Positions 35,702 to 48,356 of a stretch of DNA of 64,000 nucleotides are shown here, in pieces (positions within the stretch are counted from its first letter, which is position 1; every line of letters starts with the position of its first letter). A program made the translations under genes and the position numbers. Origin of the DNA: Saxidomus purpurata. Taxonomy: Eukaryota > Mollusca > Bivalvia > Venerida > Veneridae. The stretch is from positions 28,861,644 through 28,925,643 of the forward strand of contig JAFMSR010000015.1 in NCBI GenBank assembly GCA_022818135.1. The letters are read 5' to 3'. The notes below the pieces were generated by a model. The model searched no databases and was not told where the DNA came from. It saw only the letters and a program-made list of their open reading frames with translations.

Positions 35702-36778
35702 GTAAGATTTCAAATATGTTTGTTCTCGAATTATAAAATTGCACGTAAATCTGAAGTAGCGGAAAACTTATCTGAGACACTTTAAAGTCATAAAAGAAAT
35801 AATATATACAGAATATATGTCATCTTTTCAGTCCAAATAGAGTACAGTAGAGGTTTTATTTCAGGTTAATGCAGCTCACCATTTTCCTTAGTGGGTGGGG
35901 TGCATGTTTTTTTTCTCTTTTTTCCTTTATTCTCAAATGTGTTTCGCTTTGTTTGGATGTCATGATAGTATATTTGTACTTCCACAAATAATTCATGACA
36001 ACAAAAATGGAAATGAGTGAATACAAGACACCACTCGTGTTTTACAGATATTTTTCAAAGTACGTATTTGATATGGTAAAACGAAACAAGAATTTATTGT
36101 TATCGATGTAAAAAGGTAATCTACATGTATGTTTGACTTTTGACACACAGTCTTTATTACTTTGAAAGTTGTTGTACTTATGTACTATTATGTCACCTAT
36201 ATGTAAGCAAAGTAGATAACTCTGTCAAAACTTCTTTTTATAGTACTTAGAAAGTCCTAGTTTAAGTCTTGTGTGCAACTGTCACTGACATGTACATATA
36301 TTATTAACCACTTAAAGTCTTAATTCAAAACTCTGTCATAGTGTTCAGGGGCATCAAACAATTAAGTTAGATAACTCTTGACCTAATATCTTACTACTTA
36401 CGTCCCTTGTCTACACTTTGAAAATACACAGATTCTTCAGTGATTTGCCTTTTACTGCGAGAAGATATTTTATTGTATTGGCAAGCACTGAGAAAAAGCG
36501 AGTGGTCTTGCTGACAAATCTTGTTCTTAATCAGTTGACACAGTTGTAACAATCCAGCCTCCCCAAAATACATGTATAATGCAATTGTCATAAAACTGAA
36601 ATGACACTTTTTTCAAAATCTATGTCATGATTCCGTTAACCAGTGTCAACAATACTATCTGAACATATGATTAAGTATACATTGTATATATTTTAAGGTC
36701 AGTCACTTTTTTCAGTGAAATAGTTTCTTGCTTAAACAATTTCTTTGATGTATAATTTTAGAAGACTACAACTTGACG

Positions 36779-38329
36779 ATGGAGCTTAAACGATATGTCC
36801 GCTTGTGTGTTTTGGTCGGAGTTACCACTGCCACTCTTGCGCTAAGTATGTTATCTTCGTATTCAGTTTACCAAATCTGTACAAAAGGGGAGGATGAAAA
36901 AGGCTAAACGTGACGAACAATCGTATGTCCACAACCGTCAAACTACAGTAGTTGACGTTGAAACTTTCCATTACACCTTTCGTCGATTAAACAAACCCAG
37001 ATGTTTTTAACTCTACCAAATTTCTGGAAAGCCTCATTGATAGTTGCCTGTTTTGTTGTAATTCACGAACCAGACCACTTTGGTTTAAATCAATAACCTA
37101 GTGACCGTGTAACAAAATACACTGTTTTGTAAGTGTCTCCAGCTCTTTCACAAAGTAAAACCGACATAGAAATATCGCAATTGTACTTTTCAGACTATGT
37201 TTGCAATCCTGACGACAGTATTAACGTGTCGGGTCTACCGTCGAGCTTATACTATTATGCGATGCAGGAAGTAGAGGACAACGGGACTGACGTACAATGT
37301 AATGTAACAAATATCAATGCTACTTCCATTCACATAACCGGTTGTACAAAAGTGAGTATTCTGAACCTATAGTCGAAAATACAAACCGTGCGTTAAGAAA
37401 AACCCATTTGCAGCTGGTTGCGCAAATATTTCAAATCGATTGATAAAAATGTCCAGTCTTTTACTAAAAATTCATCTAATAATTATAAATATAAAGACAA
37501 GGGTGTACGTTGCCATCAAGAGAACATGTCTAGTTAACGGCATATCTACGGCCCTCCATGTTAAGGTGGTGCTTGTGGCCTTAGTTCAGTTAATTTTGAG
37601 ATAAAAAGTGTGAAAAAAATGGTGTGTGACAAAGTAAATTTGAATAAGTGAGTACGCTTTTTTTCTTGTGTAAGAATCGAAATAATAAATGTATCCCTGT
37701 ATTTTGACGTTGAATAAAATGCAGTCTATGGTGTGGATGCGAAAAAATACAACACATCCGAACTCCTGAATCAACGATAAAATACATTGACATGTTCAAA
37801 ATTACTGTTTCTTAATTTGCATATATACAATGTACTTAAGAAAATGTTACAGCTCTGGAAAAAATCTCTTTTTTACTCTCCGTCAAGTTCATATTGTAAA
37901 GACCCCCCCAAAAAAAAAAGAAAAACAATAAAATAAATAAAAATAAAACAAACAACAAAAACAAGTGGTTAACGTAAGCATGCGGTTAAAAATGATGCCA
38001 GATTTCTTGTTCACTTGTTTGATACTCGCACTTCTTTATTTTTCTTCTAGGACTTGAACATTTTATTGACCTACAGTACATATGATGGCATGGGAACCCA
38101 TAGTCTGCACGGTGGTCTGACGGTGTCAGCTGTAAAAATGAAATGTAATGAAATCTCAGCCACAGGAGTTGTTCATACTATTGACAACGATTTCTTAGCC
38201 AAGTATGGATATTTGATCTTAAATCTGATTGTGTGTCCAAACCGTTCCATGGGTTTGCCCTGGTCATAACTCAAAAAGTCATGGACCTTCTGTAAATGTT
38301 AACCGGCACACTAAGTTGCACACCTTATC

Positions 38330-38372
<43 letters not shown>

Positions 38373-41143
38373 TACAATAATAATCTTTTTGCCAAGTAAA
38401 TGGATTGGATAATAAACCTGTAACAAAAAGTGTTATTTTCGCCTAGGCATAGCTTGAATGAAAATGTTTCGTTTCTTAAAAACATATAAATATATCTAGT
38501 TTCATTCACTGAGAGTAGAAATATAATTCAAGTTATAAAAATTGCTTGTAGCCTAACACTTGAGGAGGAGGCAGACGTGAATCCTACATACAGCGTAACA
38601 TCTGCTCTCAGTACATATTCCACTACTGTTGGTGATGAACTCACGTGGACAATTACTTTCCCAGGTATGCTTAAAGAGAGTGTAGATAAATGTACTGTAC
38701 TGTGGTTAGCTAAAAAAGACGATCAATGAATAAATCATTGAAAAATACGATAGACCGGCTTTACTGTACTGTGGTTAGCTAAAAAAGACGATCAATGAAT
38801 AAATCATTGGAAAATACGGTAGACTGGCTTATATTTAGGCCTACAGAACCAATTCTTTCGTACGAATCATGAGGAAACTTCGTCAGTACAGTGACCGTTG
38901 TAGCCAAAATGTTTTTCAGTTATTGTAACACTTTCATTGATAATCTTATTTCTGTATTTCTGCTGTATGCCTTAAAGGTAACTTCAGCCCTAGTCAATCA
39001 ATTAATTTTACAGAGACTAGTCCGGATTTAAAAACTGCTTCTGAAACTATTCAAAAAACCTAAGAGAGGTTACCGTGTTCATTAGAAAACGATTTATGTG
39101 TGTGTGTGTACAGAAAAGGCCGAGCGGTGTTCCGATTGTTGCAGCTGTTTATAAATTGCAGTTAAAGTTGAAAAAGTAAAAATTTTACATCCATTTAATA
39201 CAAATTCCACTGTTATCAAAATGTTTAATTTTACAGTGGAGTATATTCTAGAAGTCACCAGTTGCGCCGCTTACCCAGGTACAGACGATTCCTCCGCCGA
39301 TTCTGTCAGCCTCATTTCCACTGGAGGGTAACATCCTGTTTAATATCACAATCACTAAAAATTGTATTTACTCCAAATATTGTCAAATTTTGATAATTTT
39401 AGACAGTGCCATTGGTTTTTCATACGGTTTCTCACTAAAAACTTTACTGAACATGCTGAAATATAAAACAGTGCAGAAAGTAATCTGGTTGCACTCATTT
39501 TTTGTAAGCCGGACGACACACAAGCTAAAATTTGTTTTCTGAAGCCGAGGTCACACCCTGGATCAGACTAGTAATACAGAATTCAGTAAATACAGTTATC
39601 CAGTCTAGTTATTGGTCCGTGATCACTGTGGATTACACAATTACACGTAGCAAAGTTTAAAGACCTGCTGTACCTGTGAAACGGGGCGTTATTTACACAA
39701 ACAAATCAAACGATTCTTTTTAAATCGGAAGTAAATATGAATAGTTTAGCTACTGTTTTTCAATATTTCAAAAGATGGAAAAGGTTTACTGACAAGAGAA
39801 AGGAAGGTCAAAGTGATCACGGAACTTTAATATATATCAATTACAAGTGTAGATATTTTAAATTGTTAACTTCTGCACTAAATTGAACATTCTCCAAACT
39901 TTTAGGTGTAACGTCACGGATGAACTCATAAGCCATTTCACTGACAATCTCAATGGGACAGCCACAGCAACCATACTAGCTTTCAAGTTTTACGAAGAAG
40001 CCAATGTTTTCTTGCAGTGTAACCTAAAAATTTGCCCTTCTAACTCGACGGCATGCAATGTAAGCATTATAATTTGTATCGACGTAATTCTTGTAAGTAT
40101 CTTTGTGACCACAAAACCAAACAGAGGGTAGCTCGAGGCACTAACACAAAAACTATCGATACAATTATGTAAATTGTCTCAATAGAAAATTCAGAAAACT
40201 TTAGACAACTCATATACATGTACACGTAATATTTTCAGAAAACTTGGAATTATCTAGGTACTGTAATGTTTGAAATTACCGTGATGGCATATTTCTGCCA
40301 CGAGAGTTTTATGAAGAAAAAACATGTTCCTAATTGTATGCGCATGCCGCTGAGCTCCATCTGGTTAAAAGCCGGTATGCATATCAGATGTAATATCATC
40401 AGCAGAACGATCTGCTGTTCTGTTAAAAACTTTGTTTAGGGAATGACCTGGAATGCAAAAATGTACTATCGTACTTTGTAAATCTGGAGCGCGTTGTTAC
40501 AAACAATACCAAGTATCTTGCGTACATGAAAATATGAAAACTGATTTAATTTCACACAGACTAGCTGCTCGAAGACCAAGAGGGACATACATAAGCGGTC
40601 ACTCAGGGATATTACATATGATAGCTATCCAGCCGGAAGTGACGAGTTTTATTCTAAAGAAGTTAATGCCGTGTTAAAAGTAAAATTACCAGACTACCTG
40701 AGTGGTGCCAGGATTTGTAAGTTGTTATTTTCTTTGTGTCTTTTGATAGAAAACTTACCTGTTATCGGAACCAGCTTAGAAGTGGAATTTTAAAACTTGA
40801 AATATTATGAAAATTACCTTTTATATATTATTCAAAGTCGGGTTAGTACTTAGAAATTAATTTGCAAGCGTAACATTAAAAAAAAACTTAAATCACAAAC
40901 CATCCAAAACCAATTCTAAAGTACTAGAGTTGCATAGCAGAACGATATGCATGCATCAGTAGGTCTAGTCTAAATTGCACGTTCTCTTCGCTTTAAGGCA
41001 ATTTTTCTACGACCTAATAAATTACTTTGAACTTTATTATTTCCGTCTGTTTCTGGAGTTATTGTGAACTGAAAAGACTTTGCATTTCAGTGTCTACATA
41101 TGGTGTGGGCTTCCTACTGGTAGTTCTTGTAACACAGATGTAG
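36779..41143 (+). CDS. ZP-C: intact zona pellucida module protein, 314 aa
   Basis: Coding exons: 36779-36845, 37194-37351, 38051-38202, 38552-38664, 39237-39327, 39906-40059, 40560-40716, 41091-41143. Sum 945 nt; every junction is GT-AG and phases equal those of ZP-A and ZP-B. Exons 1-6 are the same length as in ZP-B. Signal peptide MELKRYVRLCVLVGV; ZP-N Cys26, 58, 73, 107; ZP-C Cys173, 195, 232, 237, 244, 248 with VFLQCNLKIC. Exon 7 is 24 nt longer than in ZP-B and carries KTKR at 250-253 plus a second dibasic IHKR, so there are two possible cleavage points. The tail ends YGVGFLLVVLVTQM. It is the most diverged of the three and lies outside the duplicated block. AATAAA at 41,200-41,205 and 41,467-41,472 are possible polyadenylation signals. 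Confidence 0.92.
38332..38372. repeat. TAA microsatellite in ZP-C intron 3
   Basis: About 13 TAA units. Confidence 0.95.
38693..38829. repeat. 69-base tandem duplication in ZP-C intron 4
   Basis: Two adjacent copies starting TACTGTACTGTGGTTAGC differ at only a few bases. They start about 30 bases after the exon 4 donor. Confidence 0.85.
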
Positions 41144-41883
41144 ATGCTCCAGAGACCCAGTTTGCAGTGAATTGAGATGTTTCGTAATGGGGTGGTATAA
41201 ATAAAATGACAAATTACTCGCGGATATATGCAACAAGCTTTTCATAATACCAGTCTTGTACTCCTATTAAAAACTTCAATGTTGAATTAAATTACGTTTT
41301 AGGAAAATCGGACAAAAATGTATTTTAAAACTAATATACAATGTACATTAACCAACTTGCGATCTGCCTTACTCATTGCAACGATACGGATGTATTTCGT
41401 TAGGGTCTTTGTGGAATGAAACCATGTCTTTGTTGTTACATTTGTTTATAGATTTGTTCTAATATAAATAAAACATTGTTTTTTGAGAGCATAAAAGAAA
41501 AATAAAATCAATCATAACAAAATATCTTGTTTTCCTTCGAAAATATTGGGTTCAAAGCCAATGCATATTGAGCGGTCATATACATGTACTGTATTTTCCA
41601 GATATAACCGTAAATTAATTGGCGGGGTTTCATTAACTTGACTGATGCTGTATTACATTTATAACTAGGACACACACGCACGCACGCACGCACGCATGCG
41701 CGAGAACATTGTTGAATCACCTGCATGAAAACAGTGTTTGATAAATCCTGATGATAAAGAATTGGTAAAGACAATTGTCAGCCTGTAAAATAAATGAAAT
41801 CCGGTAACAACAGCGGGTTAAACAACGAACAAACAACGGAAACATTACATGAATTGAATTGAGTAAATAAAATATGTCAAGTT

Positions 41884-43460
41884 TCAAGTAATTCCCTTCA
41901 GTACTTTTGGAGTTATGCTCCGGACAAAAGTGTGACGGACGGACGGAGGCCGTTACTATATACCCTCCGTCAAGGCGGGGGATGATAAGCCAATTCTGTC
42001 AAAGTGGCATTATGCTATTGTATACTTATTTCAAGTTTCATGAAATTCTATCTGTGGGTTCCTTAGTAGTTATGGCTCCGGACAGACAGACAACGCAAAA
42101 TTATATCCCTCCGCATCAAGAGTGCCAAACAAGCTGTCACAACAGAAACTCTAAATTGTTTTGGCAATTAAAAGGCAATGCCCCAGTGATTCGGCTGGTT
42201 ATCGAACTAGGCAAATATATTTTTCAATAAATATTTAAATAAGTTTCGTGCAGTTTCGAGGACAGTTTTTGAAATTAGAGATACTCCCAGAATAACGGCA
42301 AGATGGCTTTGGCTGTTTAGCTGGCAAATGGTTTAAATGGAAATTAAATTTTCAAGGTCCCAGCGTTTCAGTTACAATGGTCAGTACTGTCCCTTAGTTT
42401 TTTTCATGGTGCTAATACACAGAGGACATCGAGAGGTAGTGCAGTGCCCAAGAACCATAACTCTACGTTGCCTATTTTTTTACTATTCCCCTTTGTTACA
42501 TTTTCTTGATTTTCTTGTCCGGAGCATAACTTCAAAAGTGAACGGAATTACTTGAAAGTGAATACAGTGATAGAGTACAATGAGGGGAAGTGCAGTGCCC
42601 AAGAACCACAACTCTACCTTGCATATTTTTTTTAATTATTCCCCTTTGTTACATTTTCTTGATTTTTCTTGTCCGGTGCATAACTTCAAAAGTACTAAAA
42701 GGAATTAATTGAAACTTAAAGTGACATTATGCACATTTTTTTCAAGTTACAATCCAGCTGAAAATGGTGAGTGTACAAAAGCGTAGAGGAAATAATAGCT
42801 TTTAACCCAATACACCAAACACTTCCCGCTACCTGTATGAAAACATAACTTTCCAAATATTGATTTTCTTATTTGACTTGGAGAGTCAATTTAAGAAAAG
42901 AACTGCATGTAGGAGTTGCTTCCCTTCCACTGCCGAAATCTCTACCAACATCAACAACGACACAATCAACTATCATTTTATCAGTCCGATTTTTTTTATA
43001 TCTAAAGCACCAATTTTAAATACTCATGCGGCATATTCATTAATTTAACACATTTAAATGCACAGCAACCAAAAATTGCATTTATAAAATTGTCACCAAA
43101 AATACACTATGTGCAGTAAGATGCGCATAATGTCACTTTAATACAGTGATAACGTACAATGAGGGAAAGTGCAGTGCTCAAGAACCATATCTCTATCTTG
43201 CCTAATTGTTTAATTACTCCCCTTTGTTACAGTTCCAAAAGTACTGAAGGGAATTACTTGAAACTTAATACATAGAAAAAGCACAATGATGGGAAGTGCA
43301 GTGCCCAAGAACCATAACTCTACCCCTTGTTCTAATTATACCCCCACCAAATACTATTATTTTATCAAATTAGAAACTATACCATATCCATTCCTCTCAC
43401 CTCAAATTTGCGTGGGGGGGGGGGGGGGCGAAGGCGGGGTTGGCCATGTCTAATATGGCT
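41884..43460. repeat. Degenerate bivalve satellite units
   Basis: Partial units with 'agtgcagtgcccaagaacca' and 'tgtccgg.gcataacttcaaaagt', interrupted by a non-repeat piece (about 42,750-43,130), ending at a poly-G run and GGCCATGTCTAATATGGCTC. Same family as 18,680-20,145. Non-coding. Confidence 0.75.
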
Positions 43461-43469
43461 CTTGTTATT

Positions 43470-44180
43470 TCCAGAGTTATTGTCTTTTAATTGTCATTTT
43501 CTTCTATTCAATATAAAAACACTATTTCTCTGAAACAAGTCATCAGAATTTAATTGTAACTGGCTCAAAAAGTCAATTAGTTTATTGATCATTCTTTCTA
43601 ACTTCCGCCTCCTACCCCGTGGGGAATGTGGCCAGCTATTCAAAAATGCTTCTTTGTTTCTGAAAAGGCTTGTCAGAATTCGGTAATATCTGGCAAAAGT
43701 AATCAACTTCGTAGTTTTTAAGAATTAAAAATTTAGAAAATTGATTTTTTAGAAATGAGGCCCATAAAGGGATGCAGCTTTTTCCTTTAACATTCTATAT
43801 AGAAACTTAAAAAAAAAATTCTGCAACTAACGGGGATGATTTCATTTAACTTACAACTGAGTTTTATATGACAGTTAGACCCTTTAAAAAGAATTACCCC
43901 TCTGAGATTAGACCCAATGGGGTGGTTACATTTTAAAGTGCTTCTTTTTTCCGAAAATACATAAAAGTAACTTAAGAATTCAACTAGTAGTACTGATTTA
44001 ATTAAATAAAGTTTTTAGGACTAAAATTTGAAGGCAAAAAGTATCCTCTGGGAGATGATACCACAGTGGGGTAGTACGATTTTTAAAATATTTTTTTTTC
44101 TGAAACACATAAACCAATACACATTCCAGCTCTTCTTTTACAGTAATTTGCCTCTTTTGTGTGTGCGTGTTTGTTGAGAG
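43470..44180. other. Intergenic, nothing recognised
   Basis: Several loosely repeated 'ttctgaaa.a' and 'cccc.tggggt' stretches, but no convincing unit or ORF. Confidence 0.35.
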
Positions 44181-44182
44181 GG

Positions 44183-44545
44183 TATTTAGAGGCACTCCCT
44201 ACATATAGCAGATTATATTCTCAAAACATAGTGTTCCATGAACGTAAAATGATAAATAAATACAATTTCGAGGAAGAGCCTACGGCCTACCACAATTACT
44301 AAATGTAGAGGCCTTTTGTAATAAATCGCATCCACCCATTAATTGCACACCAAGAACATTTATCACATAGATTATTGAATTATTAACGGTACTGCAGCAT
44401 ATTCTAAACCGCTGATTATATTGATAATGACTGGGATGCAGAGCTGAAACTTTTAGTTAAGTTAGAATACTTACAAAGATTCTATTATTTATATTTTGGA
44501 GATTATTTGTTCGGCATCAGTTATAAGGTGTGTCCCTTTAAAAAT
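44183..44545. mobile_element. Diverged copy of the TTAA MITE
   Basis: Matches 20,253-20,623 along its whole length (GAGGCACTCCCTAC at the left, GTGTGTCCCT then TTAA at the right) with many substitutions. Confidence 0.7.
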
Positions 44546-44572
44546 GATCTGTGAATTTGCTTGTTCTATTAG

Positions 44573-46672
44573 CACACTGTATCGGCAAAACGCACTGGCT
44601 CCAATTTAACGATAATGCTCCAACTAACGTAACCCTATTGTATCGGCAAAACGCACTGGCTCCAATTTAACGATAATGCTCCAACTAACGTAGCGAACCG
44701 GCTCCAATAAAAAATGGCTGATTTAGTAAACAAAACCCAAGTCAGTATAACAGATTCGTGTATTTTATATGGTAAATCGCAACTTCTGAAGAAACGAATA
44801 CTCTTACGGAATGCTCACTCCTTTCCTGCATGGCCGTAGCTAGTCGGCTGTTTCAGACATCGATGCGTGTGAAAGTAATGCAAGTTGAATGCAGAGGATT
44901 CAACGGTAAAAAGTGCAAAACACACCCAAAATTGCTCAAAATTATCGAAGTTAAGGTGTTTAGCATAAAAGATTTGCACTGGCATGTAACTTTGGGTCAA
45001 ATGTCTGAAACATGTACCAACACTTTACGATCTGCTATTTTTATAGGCAAAACTTACCCATCTAAAAATACACGATTCAGGCTCCAATTGACGATACAAC
45101 GAAAATGTTCAATCGTGTTTCACGGATCATTTTAAAGACGTTTATGAACATTCAAATATAAAAGTAACTCTTTCGGACAATTTATGTGTTTTCTGAGTGA
45201 AAATTGGAAATTAACTCAGAACTTTTTAATATTCAAAATATTTCCAAAATGGCAGGATTCATGGCACGTGTTTAAAGCTGCTCCTCTCGCAAACCATTGA
45301 CTTCTTATTCATCAGTATAAAACAAAGGCTAAATAAAAAGCAAAAATCTGGTAGGAATTCGAAATGATTGAAAGGGTCGGTTCAGGCACCGCACACTATA
45401 TGTTATTTGAAATTTCAAAAGTGTTTGCACCTTTTAATTTGTAGCGTTTTTCAAACTTTAGAGATGTACGTAACATGAGTTTATACTGGGCCTTTTTATC
45501 CCATATGTTCTAAATACGTTATTTACATACGTTTGAAGAAATTATTCTTTTACGAAAATCTAGAGCGAACAGCTTTAAGGTTTTTTTGACCTAGCGTTTT
45601 GACCGCTATCATAATCACATGCAGCTTGACAAAATCAATTGTATCAATAAATTTGGAAAGCGCGGTTGAGAGTTTTTTTGCTTCGCTATTTATGCTTTAT
45701 CATCTTTCTGTGGTTTGTCACGCCTCAATATAATCTATCTGAGCTTGTTTGCCTAAGTGTGCTTTCTGGATTCCACCCAGCCAGTTCGTGTTGAGTTTAT
45801 TCTGGTCAATACAAATAGAAGGTACTGGCACTTGATATCTACTGAAATGTACTGTAGACTTTAAGCCATTACTAAATCACGCATAAACCTTCAAAAGTAG
45901 AATATTTGCCCAATTAGTCGAGGTAAAGTGGAAGAAACATTCGCTGTTTTTTTTGCCTAAATTTGTGCTCTACAGCGCTGTCAGGTAGGCAATACGTAAA
46001 TGTTTTCGTTTATCACACACCGAGCAGAGCGGAACGGTATCCATGAATCCTGTTTTTTGGAAGTTTTTGAATACTTAAATGTTAGTTTATACTTATTTTT
46101 TTGGCTCGTTGTTAGAAAGCGTGAAGCTTGGATCACTTCATGGAAAAAGTGGTGTCAATGAGGGGACGTCGACAGTGGGGCTCGAACTCGCACCCTGGAT
46201 GAGATGTTCTCCTTAAATTTTTTAAAGAGAGGGGAAAGGTGACAACTCACTTTTGTTCGAAGGTTCTCTGTTTGTATTTTAAAAAGTTGTAAATGTCGTG
46301 AAACAAATTGGAAATGTCTTGTACGTATTGCTGAATGTTGTTTTTAATGGGTAAGTTTGCCTAAGAGATGGTAAAGTGTTGGTCTGCTTATGCCCATCGC
46401 TCTTTCCTACTTCTTTCTGGTGTGTTTCCTTCCTTGATCCTTCACATGTCTGAAACAGCCGACTAGCTACGGCCATGCAGGAAAGAAGTGAGCATTCCGT
46501 AAGAGTATTCGTTTCTTCAGAAGTTGCGATTTACCATATAAAATACACGAATCTGTTATACTGACTTGGGTTTTGTTTACTAAATCAGCCATTTTTTATT
46601 GGAGCCGGTTCGTTACGTTAGTTGGAGCATTATCGTTAAATTGGAGCCAGTGCGTTTTTCCGATGCAGTGTG
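44573..46672. mobile_element. 2.1-kb DNA transposon with ~230-base TIRs and 5-base target duplication
   Basis: Ends are CACACTG at the left and CAGTGTG at the right, flanked by ATTAG at 44568-44572 and 46673-46677. The inverted repeats (about 44,642-44,865 against 46,442-46,665) are nearly identical. The outermost part of the left TIR is tandemly repeated with a period of 61 bases. Each TIR runs into an ATG followed by AVASRLFQT, so both ends could start translation inward; the left one continues for 101 codons (44,830-45,135) without a domain I know. No transposase is seen. A 5-base duplication and a CAC-type terminus fit Transib or RAG-like elements, but the AT-rich target does not, so the family is open. 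Confidence 0.8.
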
Positions 46673-46679
46673 ATTAGTT

Positions 46680-48350
46680 GTGGTGACGTATATTAATTCC
46701 GCTATGTGTTAAGAGCTGAGACTAGTACTAGAAGAGTCCGGTACAAACTGCGGATACCCTATCTGTCCTGGGTCTACAACAATCACACAAATATAATATC
46801 TTTAAAATCATACTTTGTACGTTCACAGCGATTTGTAGCAGTATTTCTATTTATTCATAATCAAAACAGCTCTTCGGAGCATCTGTCACTTTAAAATTGA
46901 AAGCTCTCATTTTATCTGCATCTTCATGTCTGATGTACCATCATGATCGACCGAGTGGTTTCGCTTTAGTAAACCATTTTTAACTTTTAAAACCATGTAC
47001 AGTATTTGATAATTTGAACACTAACATGCAAAAATTACTGATTAATTCATCAATGTTGTTTGCGTTAGGAGTATCATTTTGAAATACCCTCTCAACACAC
47101 TCGCGCTTGTGTATCACTGCCGTTCTACTTTTCATCCTCTTGCAAAAGATATAACTCAGAATAGACAACTTTTATGCTGTAAAAAGCAAGTCGTGTAACG
47201 TAATCGAAAGAATCGAAAAGCAAAACAATCAAAGTCATATTATACAAATAGTTTATTTTTGCAATTTGGTACATAACATAGTTTACAATCAAAGTCAAGT
47301 TGGCAAATAACAATAATAAATTAAATATGTGTCTGAAAAAATATACATAACACGACTAACAAATAAGTGTAGTTTTCTTAATACAATTACATGTTATATC
47401 ATAGAATAACGTTGAAAATCACAACCCTGCTAAAAATCAACAGTATCATTATTTTAGGACAATTTCATTTTTTTTTTTATTGGAGATGGGTGGGGCAGAG
47501 GAGGGGAGGTGGACAGACTGATAGATAGCTATGGGATATAAAAGAGATGCTGACTTAATTCAAACGTCATTATTAAACAAACAGATGTGATAGAAATTGT
47601 GACTATCTCCCCATTTCTTGTAAAATGTTTTTTTTTCTACACTAGAAAATCAGTGGAACTAATGTTTGAAGTGTTTTGCAGACATAGCGTCTTTTTTTTT
47701 ATGGATTTTCCTGAAAGAAAAGTAAATCAATGACTATATGTATATTTAGAGATTCAAACATATTGAACACATAGTTCAAAGCTATATCAAACCAACAAGT
47801 GTGTAGGTAGGTAGGTCGGTCAAGAACGGCAATAAATGAAACACAAATCTTCATCTACCTCAGCAAGTAACGGAGACTGAAGAAATAGCCTTGTATAAAT
47901 GGTAGAGAATGTACACCATAGTGTGAGACAGTGTTAACTGTATCTTTGCTGCCCCCCCCCCCCACCCCCCGCCCCACCATAAAAATAAATGGGGACAGCA
48001 GATAGGCCTGCAAAATGCATTTGTTAAAGATTTAAGTATTTTCCTTCATTTCCTGAAATGAACTTTTTTGTTCTTACATGCTCTTTTAGGTTGTTTTTGC
48101 TCATGCTACAAAAAACTTCCTTTTCAAGCACATGTTAGGTAAAATGCATTAAAACATAATTTAGTTTAAACAAACATAACACTGATATCATTGGCTTTCA
48201 GAACTGCATTAAATACAGCACAATTTGAAAACAGTTTTCAAGTTAACAATTTAGTTCATGGTCATTTTATGTAGATCTAGCCTTATATGCCATGTTACCA
48301 TCTGCAAGATTACATGAAAAAGCTGATACAGCTTTTTCTAGGAATAAAAA
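46680..48350. other. Intergenic, nothing recognised
   Basis: Contains low-complexity poly-T and poly-C/CCCAC runs (about 47,470 and 47,950). No coding exon recognised. Confidence 0.4.
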
Positions 48351-48356
48351 TAAACT

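Noticed and set aside
44830..45135. 101-codon ORF in the 2.1-kb transposon as a transposase
   Set aside because: Too short, no DDE or zinc-finger pattern seen; it starts in the TIR, whose mirror copy also opens an ORF.
46090..46200. tRNA gene suggested by a B-box-like GTTCGAGCC on the minus strand
   Set aside because: No A box or cloverleaf; it lies inside the transposon's internal sequence.
44573..46672. Firm assignment to ProtoRAG/Transib
   Set aside because: Only the CAC terminus and the 5-base duplication agree; the target is AT-rich and no transposase is visible.
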